The translations under genes were made by a program, and so were the position numbers. From the NCBI GenBank assembly GCA_019114005.1, contig DXGH01000061.1, positions 1-59,234 of the forward strand: 59,234 nt of DNA, given 5' to 3'. Position 1 is the stretch's first letter. The number at the start of each line of letters is the position of its first letter. This stretch comes from Candidatus Acetatifactor stercoripullorum (lineage in GTDB: Bacteria; Bacillota; Clostridia; Lachnospirales; Lachnospiraceae). This document shows positions 50,336-58,798 of the stretch, piece after piece. The notes under the pieces are model-generated. The model made no database searches. It was not told where the DNA came from and was given only the letters and a program-made list of their open reading frames with translations.

Positions 50336-52120
50336 ATGGCTGAGTCGATGAAAGGCTTAAAAAGGACATGCCGCTGCGGGGAGCTGTCTGCGGCGAATGT
50401 GGGAGAGAACGTTACCGTTATGGGCTGGGTGCAGAAGCAGCGCAATAAGGGCGGTATTATATTTGTGGATTTGCGTGACAGAGCAGGGATTCTGCAGGTT
50501 ATTTTTGAGGAGAGCGAGTGCGGAGCCGAAAGCTTTGCAAAAGCGGAAAGGCTTCGGAGCGAATTTGTGGTGGCAGTGACGGGAAAAGTGGAGAGACGCC
50601 AGGGCGCTGTCAACGAAGGCCTTGCCACCGGAGAGGTGGAAGTGAGGGCAGAACAGATCAGAATCCTCTCTGAGGCGGAGACGCCGCCATTTCCCATTGA
50701 AGCAGATTCCAAGACCAAGGAGGAGCTGCGCTTAAAGTATCGTTATCTTGACCTGCGCAGGCCGGATCTGCAGAAAAATCTGATACTGCGCAGCAAAATC
50801 GCTGCCAATATCCGCAGCTTTATGGAGTCAGAGGGATTTTTGGAGATCGAGACGCCCATTCTGCAGAAATCCACGCCGGAGGGAGCCAGAGATTACCTTG
50901 TGCCAAGCCGCGTGCATCCGGGAACCTTTTATGCGCTGCCCCAGTCGCCCCAGCTGTTCAAGCAGCTTCTGATGTGCTCGGGCTATGACCGTTATTTTCA
51001 GATTGCAAAATGCTTTAGAGATGAGGATCTTCGGGCGGACAGGCAGCCGGAATTTACCCAGGTGGACTTGGAAATGTCCTTTGTGGATGTGGATGATGTG
51101 ATCGATGTGACAGAGCGGATGGTGGCCCGGGTATGCAGGGAGGCTATTGGAATTGATGTGCAGCTGCCTATCAGACGCATGACCTGGACGGAGGCCATGA
51201 ACCGTTTCGGCTCGGATAAGCCGGATACCCGTTTTGGCATGGAGCTGGTGGACGTTTCGGAGACAGTCAGGGGCTGCGGTTTTGGCGTGTTTACCTCCGC
51301 CCTGGAAAACGGCGGCAGTGTCCGGGGGATCAATGTAAAAGGACAGGCCGGGATGCCCAGAAAGAAAATCGACGCTTTGGTGGAGTTTGCAAAGGGATAT
51401 GGCGCAAAGGGGCTGGCCTATTTATCGGTACAGGAGGATGGAACCTACAAATCCTCCTTTGCAAAGTTTATGACGCAGGAAGAGCTTGATGGACTGGCTG
51501 GGGCAATGGAGGCAGAGCCTGGAGACCTGCTTTTGTTTGCGGCAGACAGTTTAAAGAATGTGTGGGCTGTTTTAGGGGCTCTTCGCTGCGAGCTGGCTAA
51601 GCAGCTGGGGCTTATTGATAACGACAGGTTTGACTTTTTGTGGGTGACGGAGTTTCCTCTGCTTGAGTGGAGCGAGGAGGAGAACCGTTTTACGGCCATG
51701 CACCATCCCTTTACCATGCCCATGGAGGAGGATCTTCCCATGCTGGAGACGGATCCGGGAAGGGTGCGGGCAAAGGCCTATGATATTGTGCTGAACGGTG
51801 TGGAGCTGGGGGGCGGCAGCGTCCGTATCTTCCAGGATGACATTCAGGAGAAAATGTTTGAGGTGCTGGGCTTTACCAAGGAGCAGGCGTGGGAGAGATT
51901 TGGATTTTTGTTAAATGCCTTCCGGTACGGAGTGCCCCCTCATGCGGGACTGGCCATCGGCATGGATCGGTTTGTGATGCTTTTGACAAAGGCGGAGAGC
52001 ATTCGAGAGGTCATTGCCTTCCCTAAGGTAAAGGACGCCTCCTGCCTGATGACAAACGCTCCCGACGTGGTGGACGATGCACAGCTTGCAGAGCTGCACC
52101 TGCAAATTACCGGGGAATGA
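50336..52120 (+). CDS. aspS: Aspartyl-tRNA synthetase
   Basis: 594 residues, bacterial type. It has an N-terminal OB-fold anticodon-binding domain (VMGWVQKQRNKGGIIFVDLRDR), class II motif 2 (FRDEDLRADRQPEFTQ), the GAD insertion domain (about 300-420) and motif 3 (GLAIGMDRFVMLL). It charges tRNA-Asp; in Clostridia lacking an asparaginyl-tRNA synthetase it may also charge tRNA-Asn, which cannot be told from this window. The ATG has AGAGAGG seven bases upstream. It is cotranscribed with hisS. Confidence 0.96.
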   Translation: MAESMKGLKRTCRCGELSAANVGENVTVMGWVQKQRNKGGIIFVDLRDRAGILQVIFEESECGAESFAKAERLRSEFVVAVTGKVERRQGAVNEGLATGEVEVRAEQIRILSEAETPPFPIEADSKTKEELRLKYRYLDLRRPDLQKNLILRSKIAANIRSFMESEGFLEIETPILQKSTPEGARDYLVPSRVHPGTFYALPQSPQLFKQLLMCSGYDRYFQIAKCFRDEDLRADRQPEFTQVDLEMSFVDVDDVIDVTERMVARVCREAIGIDVQLPIRRMTWTEAMNRFGSDKPDTRFGMELVDVSETVRGCGFGVFTSALENGGSVRGINVKGQAGMPRKKIDALVEFAKGYGAKGLAYLSVQEDGTYKSSFAKFMTQEELDGLAGAMEAEPGDLLLFAADSLKNVWAVLGALRCELAKQLGLIDNDRFDFLWVTEFPLLEWSEEENRFTAMHHPFTMPMEEDLPMLETDPGRVRAKAYDIVLNGVELGGGSVRIFQDDIQEKMFEVLGFTKEQAWERFGFLLNAFRYGVPPHAGLAIGMDRFVMLLTKAESIREVIAFPKVKDASCLMTNAPDVVDDAQLAELHLQITGE

Positions 52121-52148
52121 GTCGCAAAAGAGTACAGGCGTTTTGAAA

Positions 52149-52189
52149 AAGGAGGCTGGCGGAGCTGGTAGATTTCCGACAGCCTTCTT
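52149..52189 (+). terminator. Hairpin after aspS
   Basis: AAGGAGGCTG (52149-52158) pairs with CAGCCTTCTT (52180-52189) with one G:T. No long T-run follows. Probably the end of the hisS-aspS transcript. Confidence 0.5.
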
Positions 52190-52205
52190 GTCATAAGGAC
52201 AATTT

Positions 52206-52253
52206 GGTTATTACGCCCAGTTTCTGATACCAGGGAGTGAGTTTCACAATTAC
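52206..52253. repeat. 48-nt dispersed repeat, second copy
   Basis: This stretch is 44/48 identical to the reverse complement of 12973-13020, including a run of 24 identical bases from GGTTATTACGCCCAGTTTCT onward. It lies between aspS and the phosphopantetheinyl transferase gene, in non-coding DNA like the first copy. Confidence 0.85.
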
Positions 52254-52280
52254 TTGAAGCATAGATGAAGAGAGAAAAAT

Positions 52281-52952
52281 ATGGAGGAACGGTTTTATCT
52301 GCTGTCTCTGAAGGGGGCAGATGGGCAGGGGGAAGATTTTTGGCTGGCATCCATCCTAAAGGGGCTGGATCAAGAAAGGCGAAATCGTATTCAGAGCATA
52401 AAAAATCCAAGAAAAGGGCTGGAAAGCGCCGGAGCGGGACTTTTGCTTCAGCTGGCCCTGCAGGAAGCGCTCCTTTCAAAAAGAGAAGAGGAGACCGTTT
52501 CTTCTTTGACCTTGCAGGAGCTTTTGGATCGTGCGGGGGAGCCTCTGCCTTTGCATTTTGCCTATGGGGTACAGGGAAAGCCCTATGTGACAAATTACCC
52601 GTATTTCTTTAGTCTTTCCCATTCCGGGGATTATGTGCTGTGCGCCTTTTCCCAAAGGGAGATCGGAGCGGATATCCAGCAGGAGAGGGACTGTCCTGTG
52701 GAAAGACTGGCAGAGCGTTTTTTTTCCCAGGAGGAAAGGAGACGGTTTGCCGGATATGCTTCGGAGAGGGAAAAGAAGAATTATTTTTATGAGTGCTGGT
52801 GCCGCAGGGAAGCCTACGGGAAGCTGACAGGCGAGGGAGTGGGGAAAAATCTGGGAAGCTGTATTGACGATAAAGCCCATTGGATTATGCTTCCCAGCCC
52901 GGAGGGCTACCGGGCTGCAGCCTGTATGCGGCTTTGTGAGAAAGAAAAATAG
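52281..52952 (+). CDS. 4'-phosphopantetheinyl transferase (Sfp type)
   Basis: 223 residues. The Sfp signature appears as FSLSHSGDYV (about 110-119), IGADIQQ (128-134) and YECWCRREAYGKLTGEG (170-186). These enzymes move phosphopantetheine from CoA to carrier proteins. In the metal motif, usually D-x-E, the second acid is Gln133 here; Asp131 and Glu177 are kept. No polyketide or peptide synthase lies nearby. The gene starts with an ATG at 52281 after a weak AAGAGAG site and ends 15 bases before the ABC exporter genes, so it may share their transcript. Confidence 0.85.
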   Translation: MEERFYLLSLKGADGQGEDFWLASILKGLDQERRNRIQSIKNPRKGLESAGAGLLLQLALQEALLSKREEETVSSLTLQELLDRAGEPLPLHFAYGVQGKPYVTNYPYFFSLSHSGDYVLCAFSQREIGADIQQERDCPVERLAERFFSQEERRRFAGYASEREKKNYFYECWCRREAYGKLTGEGVGKNLGSCIDDKAHWIMLPSPEGYRAAACMRLCEKEK

Positions 52953-52967
52953 GAGATAGGGTTTTAG

Positions 52968-54737
52968 ATGAGGAGATTGCTTGTTTATTTGAAGGATTAT
53001 AAAAAAGAGTCTGTGCTGGCGCCGCTTTTTAAGCTGCTGGAGGCTCTTTTTGAGCTGCTGGTTCCCCTGGTGATGGCGGGCATCATAGACAGGGGAATTG
53101 CACAGGAGGATATGGGATATATCGCTCAAATGGGGCTTTGTCTTTTGGCCCTGGGAGCGGTGGGGCTGGTGTCCTCCATTACCGCACAGTATTTTGCGGC
53201 AAAGGCGGCTGTGGGATTTGCCACAAAGCTGCGGCAGTCTCTGTTCGATCATATTCAGTCCTTAAGCTTTACCAATCTTGACCGGGCGGGAACCTCCACC
53301 CTGATCACACGGATGACCAGCGACATCAATCAGGTGCAGTCCGGGGTGAATATGGTGCTGCGCCTGTTTCTGCGTTCTCCCATCATTGTGTTTGGCGCCA
53401 TGATCATGGCTTTCACCATAGATGTGAAGAGCGCGCTGGTGTTTGCAGTGGCGATTCCGGCCCTTGGAGTTGTGGTTTTTGGAATTATGCTCTGGACTAT
53501 TCCGCTGTATAAAAAGGTGCAGGCCGGTCTGGACCGGATACTTGGGATCACAAGAGAGAATCTCACAGGGGTGCGTGTAATCCGTGCCTTTCACCAGGAG
53601 GAGCGGGAAAAAGAGCGCTTTTGGGAAAATAATCAGGCTCTTGCCGCCCTGCAGATGTTTGTGGGGAAGATCAGCGCCTTCATGAATCCTGTGACCTATG
53701 TGATCGTAAATGGCGCCATAATTCTTCTGATTTATATTGGAGCCATTCAGGTAAATGTGGGAAACCTCACCCAGGGAGAGGTTGTGGCCATTGTCAATTA
53801 TATGTCTCAGATACTGGTGGAGTTAGTTAAGCTGGCGAATCTGATTATTACGCTCACAAAGGCTTTGGCCTGCGCAGACCGGGTGGCTGCGGTATTTGAT
53901 ATCACAAACGAAGCGCCGGAGAGCAAGCAGCGTGCGGATGCTTCTTTTGAGAGTGTAAAAGAGCCTGCACAAGGGCAGCCTTATCTATCCTTTGAGCATG
54001 TATCCCTCACCTATCAGAGGGCGGGAGCGGAAACGCTTCACGATATCCACTTTACGGTAAACAAAGGGGAGACCATAGGAATTATCGGAGGCACGGGCTC
54101 CGGAAAATCCTCCCTGGTTAACCTGATTCCCGGTTTTTACCCTGTTACCCAGGGTGCGGTGCGCCTGGAGGGGAAGGACATTCGTGAAATTCCCCAGGAG
54201 GAGCTGAGAGGCCGGGTGGGTATGGTGCCCCAGAAGGCGGTGCTCTTTAAAGGAACCATCCGGAGCAATCTCCAGTGGGGAAAGCCGGATGCAGATGAGG
54301 AAGAAATGTGGCGGGCTTTGGAACTTGCCCAGGCGAAGGAAATCGTAGAGGGAAAGCCCGGAGGGCTGGACGCGGCAATTACCCAGAACGGAAAAAACCT
54401 GTCGGGAGGACAGAGACAGAGACTTACCATCGCGAGAGCCCTGGTGCGCAGACCGGAAATCCTGATTTTGGACGACAGCGCCTCCGCCCTTGACTATGCC
54501 ACGGACGCAAAGCTCCGCGGGGCGCTTAGGACACTCCGGGGAAATACCACTACCTTTCTTGTGTCACAGCGAGCTTCCTCCATACGAAATGCGGACAAGA
54601 TCATAGTGCTGGACGATGGAGAGCTGGCGGGAGTGGGAACCCATAAAGAGCTTTTGGAGGGCTGTACGGTATACCAGGAAATTTACTATTCCCAGTATCC
54701 CAATGAGAGACCGGGACAGAAGGGAGGAAGAGCATGA
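52968..54737 (+). CDS. ABC exporter half-transporter, first subunit
   Basis: 589 residues: six membrane helices (about 15-310) then a nucleotide-binding domain. Walker A is GGTGSGKSS, the signature LSGGQRQR is canonical, but Walker B ends LILDDSASALD, with Asp where the catalytic Glu should be. This is the degenerate site seen in one half of heterodimeric exporters (TM287/288, BmrC/BmrD type). The partner with the catalytic Glu is encoded next, with a four-base overlap. Such pairs export drugs, peptides or lipids; the substrate is not evident. Confidence 0.92.
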   Translation: MRRLLVYLKDYKKESVLAPLFKLLEALFELLVPLVMAGIIDRGIAQEDMGYIAQMGLCLLALGAVGLVSSITAQYFAAKAAVGFATKLRQSLFDHIQSLSFTNLDRAGTSTLITRMTSDINQVQSGVNMVLRLFLRSPIIVFGAMIMAFTIDVKSALVFAVAIPALGVVVFGIMLWTIPLYKKVQAGLDRILGITRENLTGVRVIRAFHQEEREKERFWENNQALAALQMFVGKISAFMNPVTYVIVNGAIILLIYIGAIQVNVGNLTQGEVVAIVNYMSQILVELVKLANLIITLTKALACADRVAAVFDITNEAPESKQRADASFESVKEPAQGQPYLSFEHVSLTYQRAGAETLHDIHFTVNKGETIGIIGGTGSGKSSLVNLIPGFYPVTQGAVRLEGKDIREIPQEELRGRVGMVPQKAVLFKGTIRSNLQWGKPDADEEEMWRALELAQAKEIVEGKPGGLDAAITQNGKNLSGGQRQRLTIARALVRRPEILILDDSASALDYATDAKLRGALRTLRGNTTTFLVSQRASSIRNADKIIVLDDGELAGVGTHKELLEGCTVYQEIYYSQYPNERPGQKGGRA

Positions 54738-56488
54738 GCCAGAAGAAAACCATGAGTCAGAAAGAAACCATGAAAAGGGTTTTGCGCTATATTAAAAAGT
54801 ACAGGCTTGTGGTGGCGCTGTCCCTTTTACTGGCCGCCGTCACCGTGGCGCTTACGTTGTATATTCCGATTCTGACAGGAGACGCCGTGGACCTGATTGT
54901 GGGGAAGGGCCGGGTGGATATGCCGGGAGTCTTTCAGATTATGATGAAAATTGCCGTTGTCATGGTGATCACTGCGGCGGCCCAATGGGTGATGAACACC
55001 TGCAATAACTATATCACCTACCATGTGATCCGGGATATCCGCTCCGATGCTTTTCAAAAATTGGAGATACTTCCTTTAAAATATATGGATACCCATGCCT
55101 ATGGCGATGTGGTCAGCCGTGTGATCGCGGACGTGGATACCTTTGCCGACGGGCTGCTTATGGGTTTTACCCAGCTTTTTACGGGAGTACTGACCATTTT
55201 CGGCACACTGGGCTTTATGCTGGTTACGAATGTGCCCATCACCCTTGTAGTAGTCTGCATCACCCCTGTTTCCTTTCTGGTGGCCCGCTTTATTGCCAAA
55301 AAGACTTATTCTATGTTTAAGGAGCAGTCTGAGACAAGAGGAGAGCAGACCTCTTTGGTGGAAGAGATCGTAGGAAATCAGAAGGTGGTAAAGTGCTTTT
55401 CCAGGGAAAAACAGGTGCGGGAGCAGTTTGGAGAGATCAACGGCAGACTGGAGAAATGTTCTTTAAAGGCAATCTTTTTTTCCTCTATCACCAATCCGGC
55501 CACACGGTTTGTAAACAGCCTCGTGTATGCGGGAGTTGGAATTTTCGGCGCTCTGATCGCCATTTCCGGCGGTATCAGCGTAGGGCAGCTTTCCTGCTTT
55601 TTAAGCTACGCCAATCAGTATACAAAGCCCTTTAACGAGATATCGGGAGTGGTGACGGAGCTGCAGAATGCCTTTGTGTGCGCGGGCCGCATTTTGGATC
55701 TGATCGAGGAGGAGCCCCAGGTTCCGGACGCGCCCGATGCAAAAGTGCTTTCAGATGCCTCGGGCAATGTGGAACTTGCCCATGTGTATTTTCAGTATGT
55801 GCCGGATAAAAAGCTGATCCAGGATTTCAACCTGTGCGTGAAGCCGGGACAGAGAATTGCCATTGTAGGTCCCACAGGCTGCGGAAAAACCACACTGATC
55901 AATCTGCTGATGCGTTTTTATGATGTGAACGAGGGAAGCATCCGGGTGGATGGAACAGATATCCGCCAGATTACCAGGGGAAGCTTAAGGACAAGCTACG
56001 GCATGGTGCTGCAGGAAACCTGGCTTAGAAGCGGCACCATTGCGGATAATATCAGCATGGGGAAACCGGAAGCGTCCAGAGAGGAAATTGTGGCGGCGGC
56101 AAAGGCGGCCCATGCCCACAGCTTTATCAAGCGCCTTCCGGAGGGCTACGATACTGTGATCACGGAGGACGGGGGAAGCCTCTCCCAGGGGCAGAAACAG
56201 CTTTTGTGCATCGCCCGCGTAATGCTCTGTCTGCCGCCCATGCTGATTCTGGATGAGGCCACCTCATCCATTGACACCCGCACGGAAATCAAGATACAGA
56301 ATGCCTTCGCAAAAATGATGGAGGGGCGCACCAGCTTTATTGTGGCCCATCGTTTGTCTACCATCCAGGAGGCGGATGTGATCCTTGTGATGCGGGATGG
56401 GAATATTATCGAACAGGGAGACCATGAAAGCCTGCTTGGGCAGGGTGGATTTTACGCGAATCTTTATAACAGCCAGTTTGCTGTGTAA
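54734..56488 (+). CDS. ABC exporter half-transporter, second subunit
   Basis: 584 residues with six membrane helices and a nucleotide-binding domain. Walker A is GPTGCGKTT and Walker B LILDEATSSID has the catalytic Glu, whereas the signature reads LSQGQKQL, with Gln in place of the second Gly. The faults complement those of the first subunit, so together they form one working and one degenerate ATP site. The ATG overlaps the stop of the first gene (ATGA) and has GGGAGGAAG upstream. A strong terminator follows and contains the ribosome site of the next gene. Confidence 0.93.
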   Translation: MSQKKTMSQKETMKRVLRYIKKYRLVVALSLLLAAVTVALTLYIPILTGDAVDLIVGKGRVDMPGVFQIMMKIAVVMVITAAAQWVMNTCNNYITYHVIRDIRSDAFQKLEILPLKYMDTHAYGDVVSRVIADVDTFADGLLMGFTQLFTGVLTIFGTLGFMLVTNVPITLVVVCITPVSFLVARFIAKKTYSMFKEQSETRGEQTSLVEEIVGNQKVVKCFSREKQVREQFGEINGRLEKCSLKAIFFSSITNPATRFVNSLVYAGVGIFGALIAISGGISVGQLSCFLSYANQYTKPFNEISGVVTELQNAFVCAGRILDLIEEEPQVPDAPDAKVLSDASGNVELAHVYFQYVPDKKLIQDFNLCVKPGQRIAIVGPTGCGKTTLINLLMRFYDVNEGSIRVDGTDIRQITRGSLRTSYGMVLQETWLRSGTIADNISMGKPEASREEIVAAAKAAHAHSFIKRLPEGYDTVITEDGGSLSQGQKQLLCIARVMLCLPPMLILDEATSSIDTRTEIKIQNAFAKMMEGRTSFIVAHRLSTIQEADVILVMRDGNIIEQGDHESLLGQGGFYANLYNSQFAV

Positions 56489-56527
56489 AAGGATAAAACA
56501 GACAGAAATGATACAGGCACTATCAGG

Positions 56528-56573
56528 CGCCTTCCGCATAAAATGTAGAAAGAGATGCGGGAGGCGTTTTTTT
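56528..56573 (+). terminator. Strong terminator whose right arm contains the next gene's ribosome site
   Basis: CGCCTTCCGCAT (56528-56539) pairs with ATGCGGGAGGCG (56555-56566) over 12 bp with one G:T, then TTTTTTT (56567-56573), then directly the ATG of the amidase. The ribosome site GGGAGG of the amidase is within the right arm, so folding would both stop transcription and hide the site. Confidence 0.9.
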
Positions 56574-57104
56574 ATGGCGCTTGTAGTGATCGATCCGGGA
56601 CATGGAGGAGCCAATCCAGGCGCGGTGTACAATGGACGCCAGGAAAAGGACGATGTACTCGCCCTTTCACTTGCAGTGGGAAATATTTTGGAACAAAACG
56701 GGGTGGATGTGTATTTCACCAGGACTACGGATGTCTATGAATCCCCCTATCAGAAGGCTACGGAGGGCAATCAGGTGGGAGCGGATTATTTTGTTTCCAT
56801 CCACCGCAATTCCAGCCCCTATCCAAACCAGTACACAGGCGTTGAAACCTTGGTTTACAACCGGTATGGGGAGGCAGCCAGAATGGCGTATAACATCAAT
56901 GCGCAGCTGGAGGAGGTAGGCTTTGTCAATCAGGGCGTCAACGAACGGCCTAATCTGGTGGTATTAAACAGCACCCAAATGCCTGCGGTACTGGTGGAAG
57001 TGGGCTTTATCAACAACGACCAGGATAACGTGCTGTTTGACGAAAGATTTGACGATATTGCCAGGGCTATTGCGGACGGCATACTGCAGACTATTTGGAG
57101 CTAA
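56574..57104 (+). CDS. N-acetylmuramoyl-L-alanine amidase (Amidase_3), no signal peptide
   Basis: 176 residues from the ATG at 56574; longer in-frame starts lie in the ABC gene. Zinc ligands are in DPGHGG (His), the Glu of GRQEKDD and SIHRN (His), and the catalytic Glu is in VEVGFINN, so the enzyme looks complete. It cuts the bond between muramic acid and L-alanine in peptidoglycan. It has no signal peptide or binding domain, unlike most autolysins, and it may be a sporulation (CwlD/CwlC-like) enzyme or be released otherwise. Its ribosome site lies in the arm of a terminator. The stop overlaps that of the convergent Rieske gene. Confidence 0.88.
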   Translation: MALVVIDPGHGGANPGAVYNGRQEKDDVLALSLAVGNILEQNGVDVYFTRTTDVYESPYQKATEGNQVGADYFVSIHRNSSPYPNQYTGVETLVYNRYGEAARMAYNINAQLEEVGFVNQGVNERPNLVVLNSTQMPAVLVEVGFINNDQDNVLFDERFDDIARAIADGILQTIWS

Positions 57105-58540
57105 TCTTGATCATGAATTCCAGTTTGGGCGGGACCGTCGATGATTTCCCCTGTCCGGTGGAAACGGGAACCGTGGCAGGGGCAGTCCCAGGTTTTATCC
57201 TCTGGATTCCAGCAAAGCTGGCAGCCTAGGTGGGGGCATCTGGGAGACACCAGATGGAGGGTATCGTCCGTATTCTTATAAATTCCCCTTTTCTTTCCGT
57301 CTATTCGTCCGATGCAGCCGGTGCCTGGAAGAAGCGCATCGGCGTCTATTTTTTGTCCTCTGTTTAAAAAGCTTTGGGAAAGGGAGCAGGACGCCTGCTT
57401 CATTTCTCCTAAAAAAGATTTAATGGCACGGGTATTCCAATTTCTTTTGGGTGAAAAGAGCTCTTCATAGGTACAGGGGCGGCCGCAGATCAGGTCTGTG
57501 AGCAGCAACGCTGCCGCCATGGACAGGCTCATGCCCCATTTGCCAAAGCCTGTGGCCACATACCAATTTGGTGCAAATGGAGAAAAACGTCCCACATAGG
57601 GAAGGCCGTCTAAGGTGACACAGTCCTGGGCAGACCATGCTTCGGCCAAAACAGCCTCTGGAAAATATTTTTTCGCCGTTTCCTTCAGTGACTGATAGCG
57701 GAAGGAGGAGTGGTTTTTACCGGTGCGGTGCCCCTCTCCACCGATGAGGGTATAATCCTGAAAGCGGCGCAGGGAAGGGGTATCGCTGTCAATCCCGAAA
57801 AACATTCCGGCAGGCAGCCCGGCATCTCCCTTCAGGGCTGCGGCGTAAGAGCGCTCCTGGTGCATTTTCAAAAAGTACAGGCCGGGAACCAGCACAAAGG
57901 GATAATGACAGGCAAAGATAATGTGGTTTGCTGTGACGGTATTTTTTTCCGTATAGATGCAGTTTCCTTTTACCCTTGTCACCTTGGTATGCTCATAGAT
58001 GGAAAGCTGCGGGGCCAGCGCATACAAAAACAAAAGGGGATGAAACTGGGCCTGTCCATCCACGCAAAGGGCGGTCCAGGAATCTTTTCGGCAGATGCGG
58101 CAGGGAATTCCCAGAGACAGGAGAGCGTTTTTTTCCTGATTCAGCTTTTCCAGGCCCTCTGGAGTGTGGGTGTAAAGAAATGCGGGAAGCTTTTCAAAAA
58201 AGCAGGAGATGGAAAGCTCCCTGATCAAATTTTCATAGGCCAAAATGCCGCGCCGGTTGCTTTCCGCATAATTTTTTGCCCCAATAAAGCCTTTTTCTGT
58301 AAGCAGCCTGTGGTAAATGAGCCCGTGCTGTAAGGTGATTTTTGCTGTGGTCAGGTGGGTTTGCCCGCTGCCGATGGCGTCTGCTTCCAATACAATGGTC
58401 TTAAGTCCTGCCCTCTGCAGAAGAAAGGCGGTGAGAATGCCGCAGATTCCTCCTCCGATCACAGCGGCCTGCGCGGTAAGATCCTCCTCCAGGGAAGGAA
58501 AGACGGGTGGATGAATTTGCTTGTTCCAAATGGATTCCAT
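57101..58540 (-). CDS. FAD-dependent oxidoreductase with C-terminal Rieske domain
   Basis: 479 residues from the ATG at 58540 (AAGGAG upstream on the minus strand). The N-terminus has the FAD motif VIGGGICGILTAF of the DAO superfamily, with GSGQTHLTTAKIT and the later VATGFGKWGMSLS supporting it. The C-terminal 90 residues are a Rieske [2Fe-2S] domain: CPHLGC and CPCHGS give the two Cys and two His ligands. Such DAO-Rieske fusions occur in Bacillus and Clostridia, but the substrate is not known. It is a single gene, convergent with the amidase and divergent from pstS. Confidence 0.9.
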   Translation of the reverse strand: MESIWNKQIHPPVFPSLEEDLTAQAAVIGGGICGILTAFLLQRAGLKTIVLEADAIGSGQTHLTTAKITLQHGLIYHRLLTEKGFIGAKNYAESNRRGILAYENLIRELSISCFFEKLPAFLYTHTPEGLEKLNQEKNALLSLGIPCRICRKDSWTALCVDGQAQFHPLLFLYALAPQLSIYEHTKVTRVKGNCIYTEKNTVTANHIIFACHYPFVLVPGLYFLKMHQERSYAAALKGDAGLPAGMFFGIDSDTPSLRRFQDYTLIGGEGHRTGKNHSSFRYQSLKETAKKYFPEAVLAEAWSAQDCVTLDGLPYVGRFSPFAPNWYVATGFGKWGMSLSMAAALLLTDLICGRPCTYEELFSPKRNWNTRAIKSFLGEMKQASCSLSQSFLNRGQKIDADALLPGTGCIGRIDGKKRGIYKNTDDTLHLVSPRCPHLGCQLCWNPEDKTWDCPCHGSRFHRTGEIIDGPAQTGIHDQD

Positions 58541-58681
58541 GGCTGTACTCCTTATTTGCTTCAATGAATTTCGATAGGATATTTGATGTATGTTATTGTG
58601 CAGTTCTCTCTTTTTTTTATGCGCAGAATCATTTGCGTTACATAGAATCCTCTTTTTTGTGTGAGTATTGCCCCTGTGGTT

Positions 58682-58709
58682 TTACATAAAAATTACATAC
58701 AAATTACCC
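58682..58709 (+). promoter_or_regulatory. Pho-box-like direct repeats upstream of pstS
   Basis: TTACAT (58682), TTACAT (58693) and TTACCC (58704) are spaced exactly 11 bp apart, the layout of PhoP binding sites in Firmicutes (hexamers with five-base gaps). Another TTACAT at 58638 is 44 bp (four turns) upstream of the first. An ABC phosphate transporter gene directly downstream makes PhoP control likely. Confidence 0.75.
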
Positions 58710-58737
58710 AAGTGTGATATTTTGTTGTTTTTTTTCA

Positions 58738-58746
58738 TGCTAGTAT
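58738..58746 (+). promoter_or_regulatory. Extended -10 element of pstS
   Basis: TGCTAGTAT (58738-58746), about 30 bp after the last Pho-box hexamer; no good -35 box, as expected for an activator-dependent promoter. The pstS ATG is at 58799. Confidence 0.5.
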
Positions 58747-58798
58747 TTACAACGTAATCGAGAGAAAAAGAAAAACAAAAAATGGAGGAACAAATATT

